Shown here in pieces: positions 1 through 9,240 of a DNA stretch of 64,000 nucleotides. The stretch lies in assembly GCF_002154895.1 (NCBI RefSeq), contig NZ_MUIZ01000002.1, positions 372,001-436,000 on the forward strand. Reading direction: 5' to 3'. Source of the DNA: Lactococcus petauri. GTDB taxonomy: Bacteria; Bacillota; Bacilli; Lactobacillales; Streptococcaceae. Position 1 is the stretch's first letter, and every line of letters begins with the position of its first letter. Both the position numbers and the translations under genes were made by a program. The notes beneath the pieces were generated by a model. That model worked only from the letters and a program-made list of their open reading frames with translations, was not told the origin of the DNA and ran no database searches.

Positions 1-526
1 TTACTGTCCCTATCATTATAAGAATAGGAAGTCGCCAGCCTCCAAAAATTTTATAAAACAAATTTTGGCCTTTGAATAAACATTTTATATCTTGTTTATA
101 TATTTCATCCTGTTTATCTGAAAATACAGACGCTAGAAACCAAACAGTAAATATTTTTGCATACTCAGCGGGTTGAATTGTTCCAATTCCTGGTACTTGA
201 ATCCATCTGTGAGAACCATTAACTTCTGTACCTGGAGATAGACGAGTATACACAAGGGAAAGAATCAAAAAAATTAATATAAAACAGATTAATTTACGAT
301 TCTTTAGTGTCTTTAACTTCATTCTATATATAATAAAAAGTATAATAAAACTTAAAATCATAAATATAGCTTGAGTTACAACCATATGATATGGTGGCAG
401 ACCTCTAGATAGCTCATGAGGAACGGTTGTAGAACATACCATAACAATTCCTACTGCTGAGAGTAAAAGATATGGGATTAATATAGAATAGTTTAAGAAA
501 TTTGATTTTTTTAGACTATTTTTCAT
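1..526 (-). CDS. ftsW: FtsW/RodA-family (SEDS) cell-cycle protein, 5' part only
   Basis: Partial gene that runs off the left edge; about 175 N-terminal codons are visible. The start is the ATG at 526-524. The translation has hydrophobic segments at about residues 13-32 and 47-66 and then the motif GSHRWIQVPG followed by QPAEYAKI, the signature of SEDS glycan polymerases (FtsW/RodA/SpoVE), integral membrane enzymes that polymerise lipid II during division or elongation. FtsW rather than RodA is favoured by overall resemblance only. It reads in the same direction as mgtA upstream, with about 200 bp of AT-rich DNA between them. The C-terminal half, including the catalytic Asp loop, lies outside the window. 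Confidence 0.8.
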   Translation of the reverse strand, partial: MKNSLKKSNFLNYSILIPYLLLSAVGIVMVCSTTVPHELSRGLPPYHMVVTQAIFMILSFIILFIIYRMKLKTLKNRKLICFILIFLILSLVYTRLSPGTEVNGSHRWIQVPGIGTIQPAEYAKIFTVWFLASVFSDKQDEIYKQDIKCLFKGQNLFYKIFGGWRLPILIMIGTV

Positions 527-703
527 TTAAGTAGCCCTCATTTTCAGCTAAATTATTTTTCATATGGTAATTAAAATTATATCTGAAAATATGAAATTAT
601 TAATTAAACATAAGCAGAAATTACTTTCTTCACATTAATATAATTTTTTCAACCTTTCGAAATTTATTATTTTAATTTAGTACGTATAACGATTTATATA
701 TTT

Positions 704-733
704 TTGAGTTATTAAATTAATTTAATAACTCAA
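704..733. repeat. 30-bp perfect palindrome at the mgtA stop codon
   Basis: Two 15-nt arms (TTGAGTTATTAAATT and its complement) form a perfect palindrome that overlaps the TGA stop of mgtA. It could fold as a weak 3' end hairpin for the mgtA mRNA, but no U-tract follows on either strand, so a terminator role is uncertain. Confidence 0.5.
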
Positions 734-3432
734 AGTAACTCTCCGTACTTTTTAATAAATATTTTCTTAAAAATAGTTACTAAAACCATATATAATGCGA
801 TAGTTAAAAATAACCACGGGAAGAAACTTAATGGTAAGCTCATCAAACCGATAGATTTTCCAAAACCAGTAAAGGGAATAATTGTTAAACCAATAATCCC
901 AGAAAATGTAAGAAAAGTTAATATCCCTGAAGCTCGACTTTGTAAGAATGGGATTTTTGCAGTTCTAAGCATATGTATCACTAATGTTTGTGTCCACATA
1001 GACTCCACAAACCATCCCGTATGGAACAAAGCTATAAATCCTATATAGGATGCACTCCCTGGTGTAAGAGTACTAAAGGAGCCAAACGTTGCTGGACAAA
1101 TAACAAAAAACATTAAAAGATAAGTAGTAATATCAAATACAGAGCTAGTAGGACCTATCCAAAACATAAATTTACTCACGGAGCTCGCGTCCCATTTTCT
1201 AGGTTCTCTAATATATTCTTCATCCACATTATCCCAAGGGATAGCTGTACAGGATAAATCATAGATCAGGTTAAGTAAAATAAGGTGTATTGATAACATT
1301 GGCATAAATGGAAGAAAGGCACTGGCAGCTAAAACAGAAAACATATTTCCAAAATTCGAACTTGCCGTCATTTTGATATACTTAATCATATTAGCATATG
1401 TTTTACGTCCTTCAACAATTCCTTTTTCAAGAACCATTAAATCTTTTTCAAGTAATATAACATCCGCGGATTCTTTTGCAATATCCACAGCAGTATCAAC
1501 TGAAATACCAACATCTGAGGCTTTCATAGCAGCAGCATCATTTATCCCGTCTCCCATGTATCCTACGCTATTCCCATTATTTCTAAGAATTGTTACAATT
1601 CTAGCTTTCTGCTTAGGTGATAGCTTTGCAAATACACTTATATCATCCGCAACTACAGAAAGTTGGACATCGCTCAGGCGATCTACTTCACTTCCGAGCA
1701 GAATCTTATCCACTGAAATACCGACTTGACGACATACAGCTCTGGTTACTTTTTCATTATCTCCTGTCAATATTTTAACGGAGACACCATGTTTCTCAAG
1801 AGCATGAATTGCTGCAGGGCAAGATTCTTTTGGTGGATCTAAAAATGCAAGATAACCCATTAAAGTCATTCCCATTTCATCTGAAACCGTTAGTTCAGCT
1901 ACTGATTTAGGATTATTCTTCTGAGCAATAGCAATAACTCGCATTCCTTCAGCATTCAATCCGTCTACTCTCTTAAGAATGTATTTTTTAACACTGTCCG
2001 TTAACTGGACAATTTTGCCGTTATCTTCTACATATTGGCAAATACTTAGCATTTCTTCCACTGCACCTTTTGTAATGAGCTTCGTTTTTCCTAAGTTATC
2101 CCTAACAACTACACTCATTCGGCGTCTTTCAAAGTCGAATGGAATCTCGTCAATTTTACTATAATTGTAATCTAAAGTAGAAAGTTCAGGATATTTTTGT
2201 TTTTTATTTTCTTTCGCCTGAATAATTGCTACATCCATAAGATTTTTCAAGCCTGTTTGATAATAACTATTTAAAAATGCCTGCTCTAAAACATTGAGAC
2301 TCTCAGAACCATGAATATCCATATGGTACATCAACGCTACCTTATCTTGGGTAAGCGTCCCTGTTTTATCTGTACATAGTATATTAGCTGAACCTAAGTT
2401 TTGAATGGAATTCAAATTTTTTATTATTGTTTTTTCTTTTGACATTGCAACAGCTCCCTTAGCTAAGCAAGCCGTTACAATCATAGGGAGCATTTCTGGA
2501 GTTAAGCCTACAGCTACTGCAAGAGCAAATAAAGTTGCTTCCATCCAGTCTCCTTTGGTAAAACCATTTATAAAAAGAACTACCGGAACCATAATAAGCA
2601 TGAATCTAATAAGTACCCATGAAATAGAGTTAACACCCTTCTCAAAAGTAGTTTTTACTTGAGGTTCTGTAACACTTTGTGCCATTTCACCAAAGATGGT
2701 ATCATTACCAACAGCCACAATAAAACCTGTTGCGCTCCCGCTTATTACGTTAGAACCCATAAAAGAAAGGTTCGGAACTTCTGTTATACTATCATATTTT
2801 TGAGTAATAATAGTATCTACTTTTTCTACTGGATCACTTTCTCCAGTAAGTGAAGCTTGACTTACAAATAAATCTTTTGCTTGTACAATACGAAGATCAG
2901 CAGGAATCATATCACCTGCAGATAAATGTACTAAGTCTCCTACAACAATATCTTCGATAGGAACTTCTTGTTTTTCCAAACCTTTTCTATAAACAGTTGC
3001 TGTTGTTGTTATCATTTTCAAAAGATTTTCAGCAGCATTCCCGCTCCGTGTTTCTTGCACAAATCTTAGAAAACCAGAAATGACTACCATAGTTGTGATA
3101 ATTATGACAGCCATAGGATCTGCTTCTCCCGGTTCTGCTAAGATAATATCTGTAAATATCGATACAACAGCTAGTACAAATAAAATTGCTGTAAAAGGAT
3201 TTACAAATGCTTGATATATCCTATGAATAAGAGAAGGCTTCTTACCATGAGTAATTGCGTTACTGCCATACATTTTAAACGATTCTTCTATTTGTTTTTC
3301 ACTTAAACCCTCAGGATGTATTCCATATTTTTTTAACAATTCATCTTTAGAAGCTACTTTAGCAAATTCCAATCTTAATCTAGCTCTTTTTAGATTATTT
3401 GATACTTCATTATTTTCTTTATTTTTTTTCAT
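730..3432 (-). CDS. mgtA: P-type Mg2+-importing ATPase MgtA
   Basis: 900-residue P3B-type ATPase, full length for the family, which moves Mg2+ into the cell down its gradient at the cost of ATP. Visible are the actuator motif LTGESDP, the phosphorylation motif CTDKTGTLT, the nucleotide-domain motif [10 protein letters not shown] and the hinge motif [12 protein letters not shown], with membrane segments on both sides of the actuator domain and a C-terminal bundle. A GAGGTG ribosome binding site lies just 5' of the ATG at 3432. Upstream on the same strand are a short leader ORF, an intrinsic terminator, an M-box aptamer and a strong promoter, so expression should rise when Mg2+ is low. Mn2+ or Ca2+ transport is the alternative for this superfamily, but the M-box argues for Mg2+. 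Confidence 0.93.
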   Translation of the reverse strand: MKKNKENNEVSNNLKRARLRLEFAKVASKDELLKKYGIHPEGLSEKQIEESFKMYGSNAITHGKKPSLIHRIYQAFVNPFTAILFVLAVVSIFTDIILAEPGEADPMAVIIITTMVVISGFLRFVQETRSGNAAENLLKMITTTATVYRKGLEKQEVPIEDIVVGDLVHLSAGDMIPADLRIVQAKDLFVSQASLTGESDPVEKVDTIITQKYDSITEVPNLSFMGSNVISGSATGFIVAVGNDTIFGEMAQSVTEPQVKTTFEKGVNSISWVLIRFMLIMVPVVLFINGFTKGDWMEATLFALAVAVGLTPEMLPMIVTACLAKGAVAMSKEKTIIKNLNSIQNLGSANILCTDKTGTLTQDKVALMYHMDIHGSESLNVLEQAFLNSYYQTGLKNLMDVAIIQAKENKKQKYPELSTLDYNYSKIDEIPFDFERRRMSVVVRDNLGKTKLITKGAVEEMLSICQYVEDNGKIVQLTDSVKKYILKRVDGLNAEGMRVIAIAQKNNPKSVAELTVSDEMGMTLMGYLAFLDPPKESCPAAIHALEKHGVSVKILTGDNEKVTRAVCRQVGISVDKILLGSEVDRLSDVQLSVVADDISVFAKLSPKQKARIVTILRNNGNSVGYMGDGINDAAAMKASDVGISVDTAVDIAKESADVILLEKDLMVLEKGIVEGRKTYANMIKYIKMTASSNFGNMFSVLAASAFLPFMPMLSIHLILLNLIYDLSCTAIPWDNVDEEYIREPRKWDASSVSKFMFWIGPTSSVFDITTYLLMFFVICPATFGSFSTLTPGSASYIGFIALFHTGWFVESMWTQTLVIHMLRTAKIPFLQSRASGILTFLTFSGIIGLTIIPFTGFGKSIGLMSLPLSFFPWLFLTIALYMVLVTIFKKIFIKKYGELL

Positions 3433-3490
3433 TTACTGCACCTCAATTTCATTAATAATCATTCTTACTTTTGATGTACAGCACCTAACC

Positions 3491-3598
3491 CTATTTATCT
3501 TTTAAATATTTAAAAGATGAGAACATAGTTACGCCTTTGCCTATAATTTTTTTAGTTAGCCTTATGGGGTCAGGGCTGCTAATACTTTCAGGGTCCAT
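3491..3598 (-). CDS. Leader ORF of mgtA, 35 codons, MDPE...PDP N terminus
   Basis: Short reading frame from ATG (3598-3596) to TAG (3493-3491), preceded by an excellent GAGGAGGTGA ribosome binding site with 9-nt spacing. The peptide begins MDPESISSPDPIRL and continues with a basic, possibly amphipathic part (KKIIGKGVTMF...). It lies between the M-box terminator and mgtA, so it is transcribed only on read-through. Acidic/proline-rich starts of this sort resemble the MgtL peptide of Salmonella, where such nascent chains destabilise ribosomes at low Mg2+; a similar role here is inference. It could instead be a small stable protein. A 10-nt stretch near its 3' end (3518-3527) is perfectly complementary to its own start region (3598-3607). 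Confidence 0.7.
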   Translation of the reverse strand: MDPESISSPDPIRLTKKIIGKGVTMFSSFKYLKDK

Positions 3599-3607
3599 AT
3601 GTTCTCA
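3518..3607 (-). repeat. 10-nt inverted repeat pairing leader-ORF start with its 3' part
   Basis: The plus-strand 10-mers at 3518-3527 (TGAGAACATA) and 3598-3607 (TATGTTCTCA) are exact reverse complements. In the mgtA mRNA the downstream copy could pair with the spacer and start codon of the leader ORF, masking initiation. A 22-nt perfect palindrome at 3497-3518 adjoins it. The pairing is seen; function is inferred. Confidence 0.6.
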
Positions 3608-3621
3608 CCTCCTCTCCAAAT

Positions 3622-3657
3622 AAAAAACCTTGCCTACGTGCTTGAACGTAGACAAGG
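3622..3657 (-). terminator. Intrinsic terminator of the M-box riboswitch
   Basis: A 12-bp GC-rich stem (3628-3639 with 3646-3657, one G-U pair) and a 6-nt loop is followed on the minus strand by six U residues. It lies directly 3' of the M-box aptamer, the usual place for the expression platform that stops transcription when Mg2+ is bound. Confidence 0.88.
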
Positions 3658-3707
3658 AAATAATTCCTGAGAAAAATAATAAGCTAAAAAGATAGCAAAG
3701 ATTAATT

Positions 3708-3862
3708 TCATGTCATCGTTCAAGCTTTAGCTCCATAGGGCAATGTTGTTGCACTATTCCATGCCTTGTTTTTCGACATGAACTGTTGGCCCTCTCATCG
3801 TGTCTCCACGACTCTGCGGCAGCAACCCGTATCCCTATGGTAGCCTCACCTACCGAAAGTTA
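3708..3862 (-). promoter_or_regulatory. M-box (ykoK) Mg2+ riboswitch aptamer
   Basis: Read on the minus strand, the segment contains in order the conserved M-box blocks GGTGAGGCT, GGATACGG, GCTGCCGC, GCCAACAG and CCTATGGAGCTAAAGCT, each in its expected place. The M-box folds around several Mg2+ ions and favours termination at high Mg2+. It lies between a strong promoter and the terminator at 3622-3657, in front of mgtA. Boundaries are approximate. Confidence 0.92.
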
Positions 3863-3888
3863 TGTATTAAAAATCACATAACATGGTT

Positions 3889-3917
3889 ATTGTATATTTT
3901 TACTTTTTATTTGTCAA
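3889..3917 (-). promoter_or_regulatory. mgtA promoter
   Basis: On the minus strand a consensus -35 TTGACA (3917-3912) is followed after 17 nt by TACAAT (3894-3889). Transcription would start near 3882, just 5' of the M-box. An inverted repeat of AAATTTAGTT arms at 3927-3948 sits immediately upstream of the -35 and might be an operator. Confidence 0.85.
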
Positions 3918-4031
3918 ATGAAAAGTAAATTTAGTTTTAACTAAATTTAAGTATTTCGTTATCAAAAAGTCATATAACTATGTTGTAACTCTCATTGATT
4001 TATGACCTTTTTATTAGAAAGTGTCTATATA

Positions 4032-4075
4032 GTCATAATTCTTAATATTTCTATAGAAATATTAAGAATTATGAC
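4032..4075. repeat. 44-bp perfect palindrome
   Basis: Two 22-nt arms, starting GTCATAATTC and meeting at TCTATAGA, form an uninterrupted palindrome of 44 bp. It stands alone in the gene-free gap between the mgtA promoter and the araC-type gene. Neither strand has a U-tract after it, so it is not an ordinary terminator. It could be a binding site, a cruciform or a remnant of a mobile element; no function can be assigned. Confidence 0.8.
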
Positions 4076-4206
4076 AAGATTATACTTTTCGAGTACCATT
4101 ATTATAATAATCATCTATATTAATATGATACTACTGGTCTTACATATCTCGAAAAACTGACTTAGAACAACCACCAGAGGTAAAATAAAGATATAATATA
4201 TTTAAT

Positions 4207-4236
4207 AAAAAAGGCAAGGTATATTTGCCTTTTTAT
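4207..4236 (-). terminator. Terminator after the AraC-type gene
   Basis: Stem AAAAAGGCAA / TTGCCTTTTT around a short loop, followed on the minus strand by a U-rich tract. It lies just 3' of the regulator gene ending at 4264; the A/T arms make it potentially bidirectional. Confidence 0.8.
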
Positions 4237-4263
4237 TTCAAAAAATTTTTTTGTTTCTTTATT

Positions 4264-5226
4264 TTAATTATTTTTTTTTCGAATATATTTTCTATAAGCA
4301 CCAGGGGTCATATTAACGTGTTCTTTAAAAAGTTTAAAAAAATAAGTTTTATCAGAATAACCAACTTCTTCAATAATTTGTTGCACAGATAAATCTGTTT
4401 GTGATAAATATTTCTTAGCATAATCTATACGGAATTTTATTAGCCACTCCGAATAACTACATCCCGTCTCTTTTTTTATTAATGCTGATAAATAATTGGG
4501 GTGAAAGTGAAATTTTTGAGAAATATTTTCTAAACTAACCGTACGGATATTATTTTCTATAAAATTTAAGATTTCCTTAGCTAGGACATTATTAGAGATA
4601 TCCGAGTCATGTAAACACAAGCAACTATCTGTCATTTGACTCATCTCAACAATTAGTAGAACAAAAGCAGCTTTAGTTAACTTATTATTAAAATAACACA
4701 TCTTTACTACTTGTTTTAGTAAAGATAGAATATAAAAATGCACATCATCCATAGTACTAAATTGATAAATAAAATAATGACTAACATTTTCAGTATCATA
4801 CGAAGTACTTTCCACAAAAAATCTGTAAAGCATTGACTCTTCTATAAATTGATTGAGTAAGCTATTATTAAAATAATTTAATTTAAAATAAAATCCAGTA
4901 ACTACCGTTTCTGAGGATAGTTCTTGATATTCAATTTTTGTACTTTTATTTGCTAAAATGAGCATCCCTTCATTATATAAAAATTTTTTATTATCTAAAT
5001 ATACAGCAACGCTTCCCTTAAGTACATATATAATTCTTATATAAGGAGCTGTATATGTAAGCCTACCTGATGTATTTTGACAGACTAAAGCAGCGATTTC
5101 TCGTCTTAAATCTTCATCAAAACTCTTCAGCTCATCAATCATACCTGACTCACTTTTAATATAACAGTCTAAAGTTTCTAAAAAAAACCAAAAATGTGTA
5201 AAATCTTCTCCAGACACTTTATACAT
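4264..5226 (-). CDS. AraC/XylS-family transcriptional regulator
   Basis: 320 residues. The N-terminal two thirds is a sensor-like domain of unknown ligand. The C-terminal 100 residues hold two helix-turn-helix motifs of the AraC family: SLENISQKFHFHPNYLSALI and the second helix with QQIIEEVGYSDKTYFFKLF followed by TPGAYRKYI. Proteins of this architecture bind DNA next to the genes they control. The gene is divergent from the DMT-transporter gene, with about 140 bp between them, so it plausibly controls that transporter and proC. It ends in a clear terminator. The effector cannot be read from the sequence. Confidence 0.85.
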   Translation of the reverse strand: MYKVSGEDFTHFWFFLETLDCYIKSESGMIDELKSFDEDLRREIAALVCQNTSGRLTYTAPYIRIIYVLKGSVAVYLDNKKFLYNEGMLILANKSTKIEYQELSSETVVTGFYFKLNYFNNSLLNQFIEESMLYRFFVESTSYDTENVSHYFIYQFSTMDDVHFYILSLLKQVVKMCYFNNKLTKAAFVLLIVEMSQMTDSCLCLHDSDISNNVLAKEILNFIENNIRTVSLENISQKFHFHPNYLSALIKKETGCSYSEWLIKFRIDYAKKYLSQTDLSVQQIIEEVGYSDKTYFFKLFKEHVNMTPGAYRKYIRKKNN

Positions 5227-5367
5227 AATAACTCCTCTAAAATCTTAAAATAACCTACTAATAAAAGTATATATGACAGATTTTAATTTTGCAAGCTATT
5301 CATTATAATAAATATTGTATTTATTTTTATTGTGAAAAAACAAACAATGGAAATTGGAGGAAAACAC

Positions 5368-6375
5368 ATGAGTGAAACACTCAAAAAAAATGCCCCGAAA
5401 GCTGCTACAATTGCAATTGCTGCAGTTATTGCAAACATAATTTGGGGAACACCATTTAAACTTATTAAAGTCATGAACATAGAGATGGGAATAGTTCCTG
5501 ATTTATTGGGAAGTAATTATCTCGGACAAGTTCTTGCAACTATTAGTCTTCGTTTTTTTATAGCAGGAATCATGACACTCATATTTGCTAAAATCATCAA
5601 AAAAAATATACTAGAAGTTAATAAAACTCAATGGAAAGAAGTTATACTAATGGGGTTAGTTTCTACGACAGCAGCCTATTTCTTTTTTAATATTGGTAAT
5701 GTAAATATAACTTCGACAATAAATTCAACAATTTTAGCACAGTCAACAATTTTTTTTGCAGCAATCCTTGCTCACTTTGCATATCAAAATGATAAATTAA
5801 GCACCAGCAAAATCTTAGGACTTGTTATTGGTTTTATCGGGTTAATTATTTCTCAGTTAAATGGCGGAACACATATTAGTGACATGTTTTCTTTTTCTAT
5901 TACTGGAGAAGGTTTTATGCTTATATATGGTTTGCTTGCTGCATTAGCAACTATGCTTGCTAAAAAAATTGGGTCATCTCTAAATTCTTTCGTAATGACA
6001 GGTTGGAATTTAATTATTGGTTCTCTGTTTCTTTATATAATCGGTTTTTTAATGGGGGGACGTTTATCAGCAATAAATTGGACTGCTACTGGTATAATTC
6101 TACTAATAATACTTGCTGCTGCATCTGCTATTCCCTTTAGTTTATGGTATTGGGCAGCCCAATACGCAAATCTTGGAGAAATAACTGTTTATAAATTTAT
6201 TATGCCAATTTCGGGTAGTATTCTCGCCGTACTTCTTGGAGAGCATTTTACTACTTCTCTTGCCATTGGCTTGATTTTAGTTTGTCTCTCTATTGTTCTA
6301 ATCAATCGTCCTTCACAATTTAAAAAGTTAGAAAGACATAAAGAAACCAGAAAACTTAAAAGCAATAATTTGTAA
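5368..6375 (+). CDS. EamA/DMT-superfamily transporter
   Basis: 335 residues with about ten hydrophobic segments and two EamA repeats (first half ending near residue 160), typical of drug/metabolite transporters that export amino acids, nucleobases or other small metabolites across the cytoplasmic membrane. The start at 5368 is chosen because GGAGG at 5356-5360 lies 7 nt before this ATG; a GTG 36 nt upstream is in frame but lacks such a site. The last 20 residues are strongly basic, as expected for a cytoplasmic tail. The gene is followed after 46 bp by proC on the same strand, so a link with proline or a related metabolite is possible but unproven. Confidence 0.85.
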   Translation: MSETLKKNAPKAATIAIAAVIANIIWGTPFKLIKVMNIEMGIVPDLLGSNYLGQVLATISLRFFIAGIMTLIFAKIIKKNILEVNKTQWKEVILMGLVSTTAAYFFFNIGNVNITSTINSTILAQSTIFFAAILAHFAYQNDKLSTSKILGLVIGFIGLIISQLNGGTHISDMFSFSITGEGFMLIYGLLAALATMLAKKIGSSLNSFVMTGWNLIIGSLFLYIIGFLMGGRLSAINWTATGIILLIILAAASAIPFSLWYWAAQYANLGEITVYKFIMPISGSILAVLLGEHFTTSLAIGLILVCLSIVLINRPSQFKKLERHKETRKLKSNNL

Positions 6376-6421
6376 GAGAAACTCTAACTAAAAAAATAAT
6401 AAATAACAGAAAGAAGAAACT

Positions 6422-7234
6422 ATGAAAATTGGATTTATCGGAACTGGAAATATGGCTTCTGCCATCATAAAAGGCATTATAAAAAATAATTTTGTCGCAA
6501 GCACAGACATTTACCTTTTTGATGTGATGACTGAAAAAGTCAACATTTTTTCAAAAGAAAACAATACAAATGTATGTGCTTCAACTTCAGAACTTATTTC
6601 TTCTGTAGATACTGTTGTGCTTTCAGTAAAGCCTAATATTATTGAGAAAATACTGACAGAAAATAGAAAAATGATAATAGAAGCAAAGCCTTTGTTAATC
6701 TCAATAGCAGCAGGGACACCTACTCAGAAGATTTATAACTTTTTGAATACTAATGATAAAATTCCTATTATCCGTGTGATGCCAAATGTGAACGCTATGA
6801 TCGGTAAAGGTGCTGCTGCTGTTTGTGGTAACACATTTACCAGTAATGAACATATCAACTCAACTTTAGAAATGTTTAAATCAGTTGGATTAGCTTGGTC
6901 ACTTCCTGAAAAAGATTTTTCTAACTTTACAGCATTAGCAGGAAGTTCACCAGCATATGCCTACTTGTTTATTGACAGTATCTCAAGGGCTGGAGTAAAA
7001 AATGGTCTTCCAAAAGATTTATGTAATGAAATTGCTGCCCAGGCTGTTTTGGGAAGTGCAGCTATGCTTATTGAAAGTAAAGAAAATCCCTGGACACTGA
7101 TTGATAGAGTATGCTCGCCAGGTGGTACAACTATTGCTGGTTTAATGGCACTAGAAGATGAGTCATTTATTTCAACTGTTGTTAAAGGAATAGATGCAAC
7201 TATTATTAAAGATCAAGAAATGAATAACAAATAA
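6422..7234 (+). CDS. proC: Pyrroline-5-carboxylate reductase
   Basis: 270 residues, normal length. ProC reduces 1-pyrroline-5-carboxylate to proline with NAD(P)H in the cytoplasm, the last step of proline synthesis. The N-terminal Rossmann motif GFIGTGNMASAI (residues 4-15), the motif VMPNVNAMIGKG, and the C-terminal substrate-binding segments AGSSPAYAYLFID and VCSPGGTT are all visible. The ribosome binding site is weak (AGAAAGAAG). It probably shares a transcript with the DMT transporter upstream and ends at a bidirectional terminator shared with glmS. Confidence 0.92.
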   Translation: MKIGFIGTGNMASAIIKGIIKNNFVASTDIYLFDVMTEKVNIFSKENNTNVCASTSELISSVDTVVLSVKPNIIEKILTENRKMIIEAKPLLISIAAGTPTQKIYNFLNTNDKIPIIRVMPNVNAMIGKGAAAVCGNTFTSNEHINSTLEMFKSVGLAWSLPEKDFSNFTALAGSSPAYAYLFIDSISRAGVKNGLPKDLCNEIAAQAVLGSAAMLIESKENPWTLIDRVCSPGGTTIAGLMALEDESFISTVVKGIDATIIKDQEMNNK

Positions 7235-7235
7235 T

Positions 7236-7265
7236 AAAAAGTGGATTAATAAAATCCACTTTTTT
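7236..7265. terminator. Bidirectional terminator between proC and glmS
   Basis: 12-nt arms AAAAAGTGGATT and AATCCACTTTTT around a 6-nt loop, with T-tracts on both strands, between two convergent genes. Confidence 0.88.
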
Positions 7266-7266
7266 A

Positions 7267-9084
7267 TTATTCAACAGTCACTGCCTTTGCGAGGTTCCGA
7301 GGTTTATCAACATCCAATCCACGTTGGACAGTTGCGTAGTAAGCGATAAGCTGTGTGGGTACCACCATTGATATCGCTGAAAGATAAGGATGAACGTTAT
7401 TGATAACGATATCATCGTCTTCACGCGCTACAGCTTCTTCGACAATCGTAATTGCTGAAGCCCCACGTGCCACTGTTTCCATAACGTTTCCACGGGTGTG
7501 TGCTGCAACTTCCTCGTTATTTGAAATCAGTGCAATAACAGGTGTACCATTTTCAATCAAAGAAATTGTTCCGTGTTTGAGTTCTCCAGCAGCAAAGCCT
7601 TCACATTGGATATATGAAATCTCTTTTAATTTCAAGCTGGCTTCCATAGAGACAAAGTAGTCTTGCTTGCGACCAATATAGAAAGCATTTCGTGCTTCTG
7701 ATAAAAGCTTAGCTACTACGTCGGAAATCAAGTCCTTTTCTGACAATGTAGCTTCAATAGATTGAGCCACGAGTGAAATTTCTTTAACCAAGTCAAAAGA
7801 AAGCGACTTAGGATTTTGGTCTGCATCACCTACAGCTTTTGCTAAGAAAGCGAGGGTTGCAATTTGTCCAGTATAAGCTTTTGTAGAAGCAACCGAAATC
7901 TCAGGTCCAGCACCAATTAACATTGTGTATGTTGCTTCACGTGACAATGTAGAACCAGGAACATTTGTAACTGTTAAACTTGGATGACCAAGTTCATTTA
8001 CTTTTACCAATACCTGACGACTATCTGCTGTTTCACCAGATTGTGAAAGGAAGATGAACAAAGGGTTTTTACTCAATAATGGCATACCGTAACCCCACTC
8101 AGAAGCCACGCCAAGCTCAACTGGTGTATTTGTCAGCTCTTCAAGGATTTGTTTTGAAGCATAACCTGCATGAAGTGACGTTCCTGCCGCAATAATATAA
8201 ATGCGATCTGCTTCTTGAACTGCTTTAACAATATCCGTATCAACAGTTAATTGTCCGTCTTGATCGGCATAAGTTGAGACCAATTTACGCATTACTGTTG
8301 GTTGTTCATCAATTTCTTTGAGCATGTAGTAAGGATATGTTCCTTTACCAATGTCAGAAAGATCAAGTTCTGCTGTGTAGCTTTGGCGCTCAATCTTATT
8401 TCCTTCATAATCCATGACTTCAGCCTTATCTTTAGTTAAGATAACCAGTTCTTTGTCATGAATTTCCATAAATTCAGATGTTTCACGAATCATCGCCATG
8501 GCATCAGAACACACCATATTGTAGCCGTCTCCCAAGCCGATAAGTAAAGGAGATTTATTTTTCGCAACATAGACTACATCAGCATCTTCAGCATCCATAA
8601 GAGCAAAAGCATAAGAACCTTCAATAATAGAGAGTGCTTTTTTAAATGCTTCAAGTACAGAAAGTCCTTCTTCTTCTGCAAACTTAGCGATGAGATGGAC
8701 AGCAACTTCTGTGTCTGTTTGACCTTTAAATGTATCTTTAGCGAGATATTCTTCTCTGATTTCGGAGAAGTTTTCAATTACACCATTATGTACTAAAACG
8801 AAACGTCCTGAAGTAGAAGTATGAGGATGCGCGTTATCTTCAGTTGGTTTACCATGGGTCGCCCAACGTGTATGACCAATCCCTGTTGATCCTGTAACGT
8901 TATCACCTGTTTTTGCCTCTAAATCTGCAATGCGACCTACAGATTTTACAAGATTCGCTTGTCCGGTACCATCAGCAACAAAGATTCCTGCTGAATCATA
9001 ACCACGGTATTCAAGTTTTTCAAGACCTTGCATTAGAATGTCTGTTGCATTACGATTTCCGACAACTCCTACGATACCACACAT
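7267..9084 (-). CDS. glmS: Glutamine-fructose-6-phosphate aminotransferase (isomerising)
   Basis: 605 residues. It makes glucosamine-6-phosphate from fructose-6-phosphate and glutamine, the entry to peptidoglycan amino-sugar synthesis. The N-terminal class II glutamine amidotransferase domain begins MCGIVGVVGN, so Cys2 becomes the catalytic N-terminal residue, and includes GHTRWATHG and HNGVIENF. Two SIS sugar-isomerase domains follow (AAGTSLHAGY at about 297, SQSGETADSR at about 348, and a second copy after about residue 450), and the protein ends DKPRNLAKAVTVE as is typical. A strong promoter lies upstream at 9148-9176. No glmS ribozyme core was recognised in the short leader. Confidence 0.96.
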   Translation of the reverse strand: MCGIVGVVGNRNATDILMQGLEKLEYRGYDSAGIFVADGTGQANLVKSVGRIADLEAKTGDNVTGSTGIGHTRWATHGKPTEDNAHPHTSTSGRFVLVHNGVIENFSEIREEYLAKDTFKGQTDTEVAVHLIAKFAEEEGLSVLEAFKKALSIIEGSYAFALMDAEDADVVYVAKNKSPLLIGLGDGYNMVCSDAMAMIRETSEFMEIHDKELVILTKDKAEVMDYEGNKIERQSYTAELDLSDIGKGTYPYYMLKEIDEQPTVMRKLVSTYADQDGQLTVDTDIVKAVQEADRIYIIAAGTSLHAGYASKQILEELTNTPVELGVASEWGYGMPLLSKNPLFIFLSQSGETADSRQVLVKVNELGHPSLTVTNVPGSTLSREATYTMLIGAGPEISVASTKAYTGQIATLAFLAKAVGDADQNPKSLSFDLVKEISLVAQSIEATLSEKDLISDVVAKLLSEARNAFYIGRKQDYFVSMEASLKLKEISYIQCEGFAAGELKHGTISLIENGTPVIALISNNEEVAAHTRGNVMETVARGASAITIVEEAVAREDDDIVINNVHPYLSAISMVVPTQLIAYYATVQRGLDVDKPRNLAKAVTVE

Positions 9085-9147
9085 ATTAATTTCTCCATAA
9101 GCTAATTGGTATAGTTAGCTTTTTCTTTATTTTTCGTCAATAAGAAT

Positions 9148-9176
9148 ATGATAATACAATGTTTTGTATTTGTCAA
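9148..9176 (-). promoter_or_regulatory. glmS promoter
   Basis: Minus-strand TTGACA (9176-9171), 17-nt spacer, TATCAT (9153-9148). The spacer holds an imperfect palindrome (AATACAAAACATTGTATT) that might be an operator. The leader to the glmS start is about 60 nt. Confidence 0.8.
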
Positions 9177-9213
9177 GAATAATAAATCATTAATTGGTAT
9201 AGTTTTTATTAAG

Positions 9214-9240
9214 TAAAAAAAATAAATCTTCCGATTTACT
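9214..9240 (-). terminator. Terminator at the end of the folate operon/dgk
   Basis: On the minus strand TAAATC-GGAA-GATTTA forms a short stem followed by a run of eight U. It overlaps the stop region of the deoxynucleoside kinase gene. Confidence 0.7.

Noticed and set aside
9085-9147. Possible glmS ribozyme in the glmS leader
   Set aside because: The leader is only about 60 nt and none of the conserved ribozyme core was recognised.
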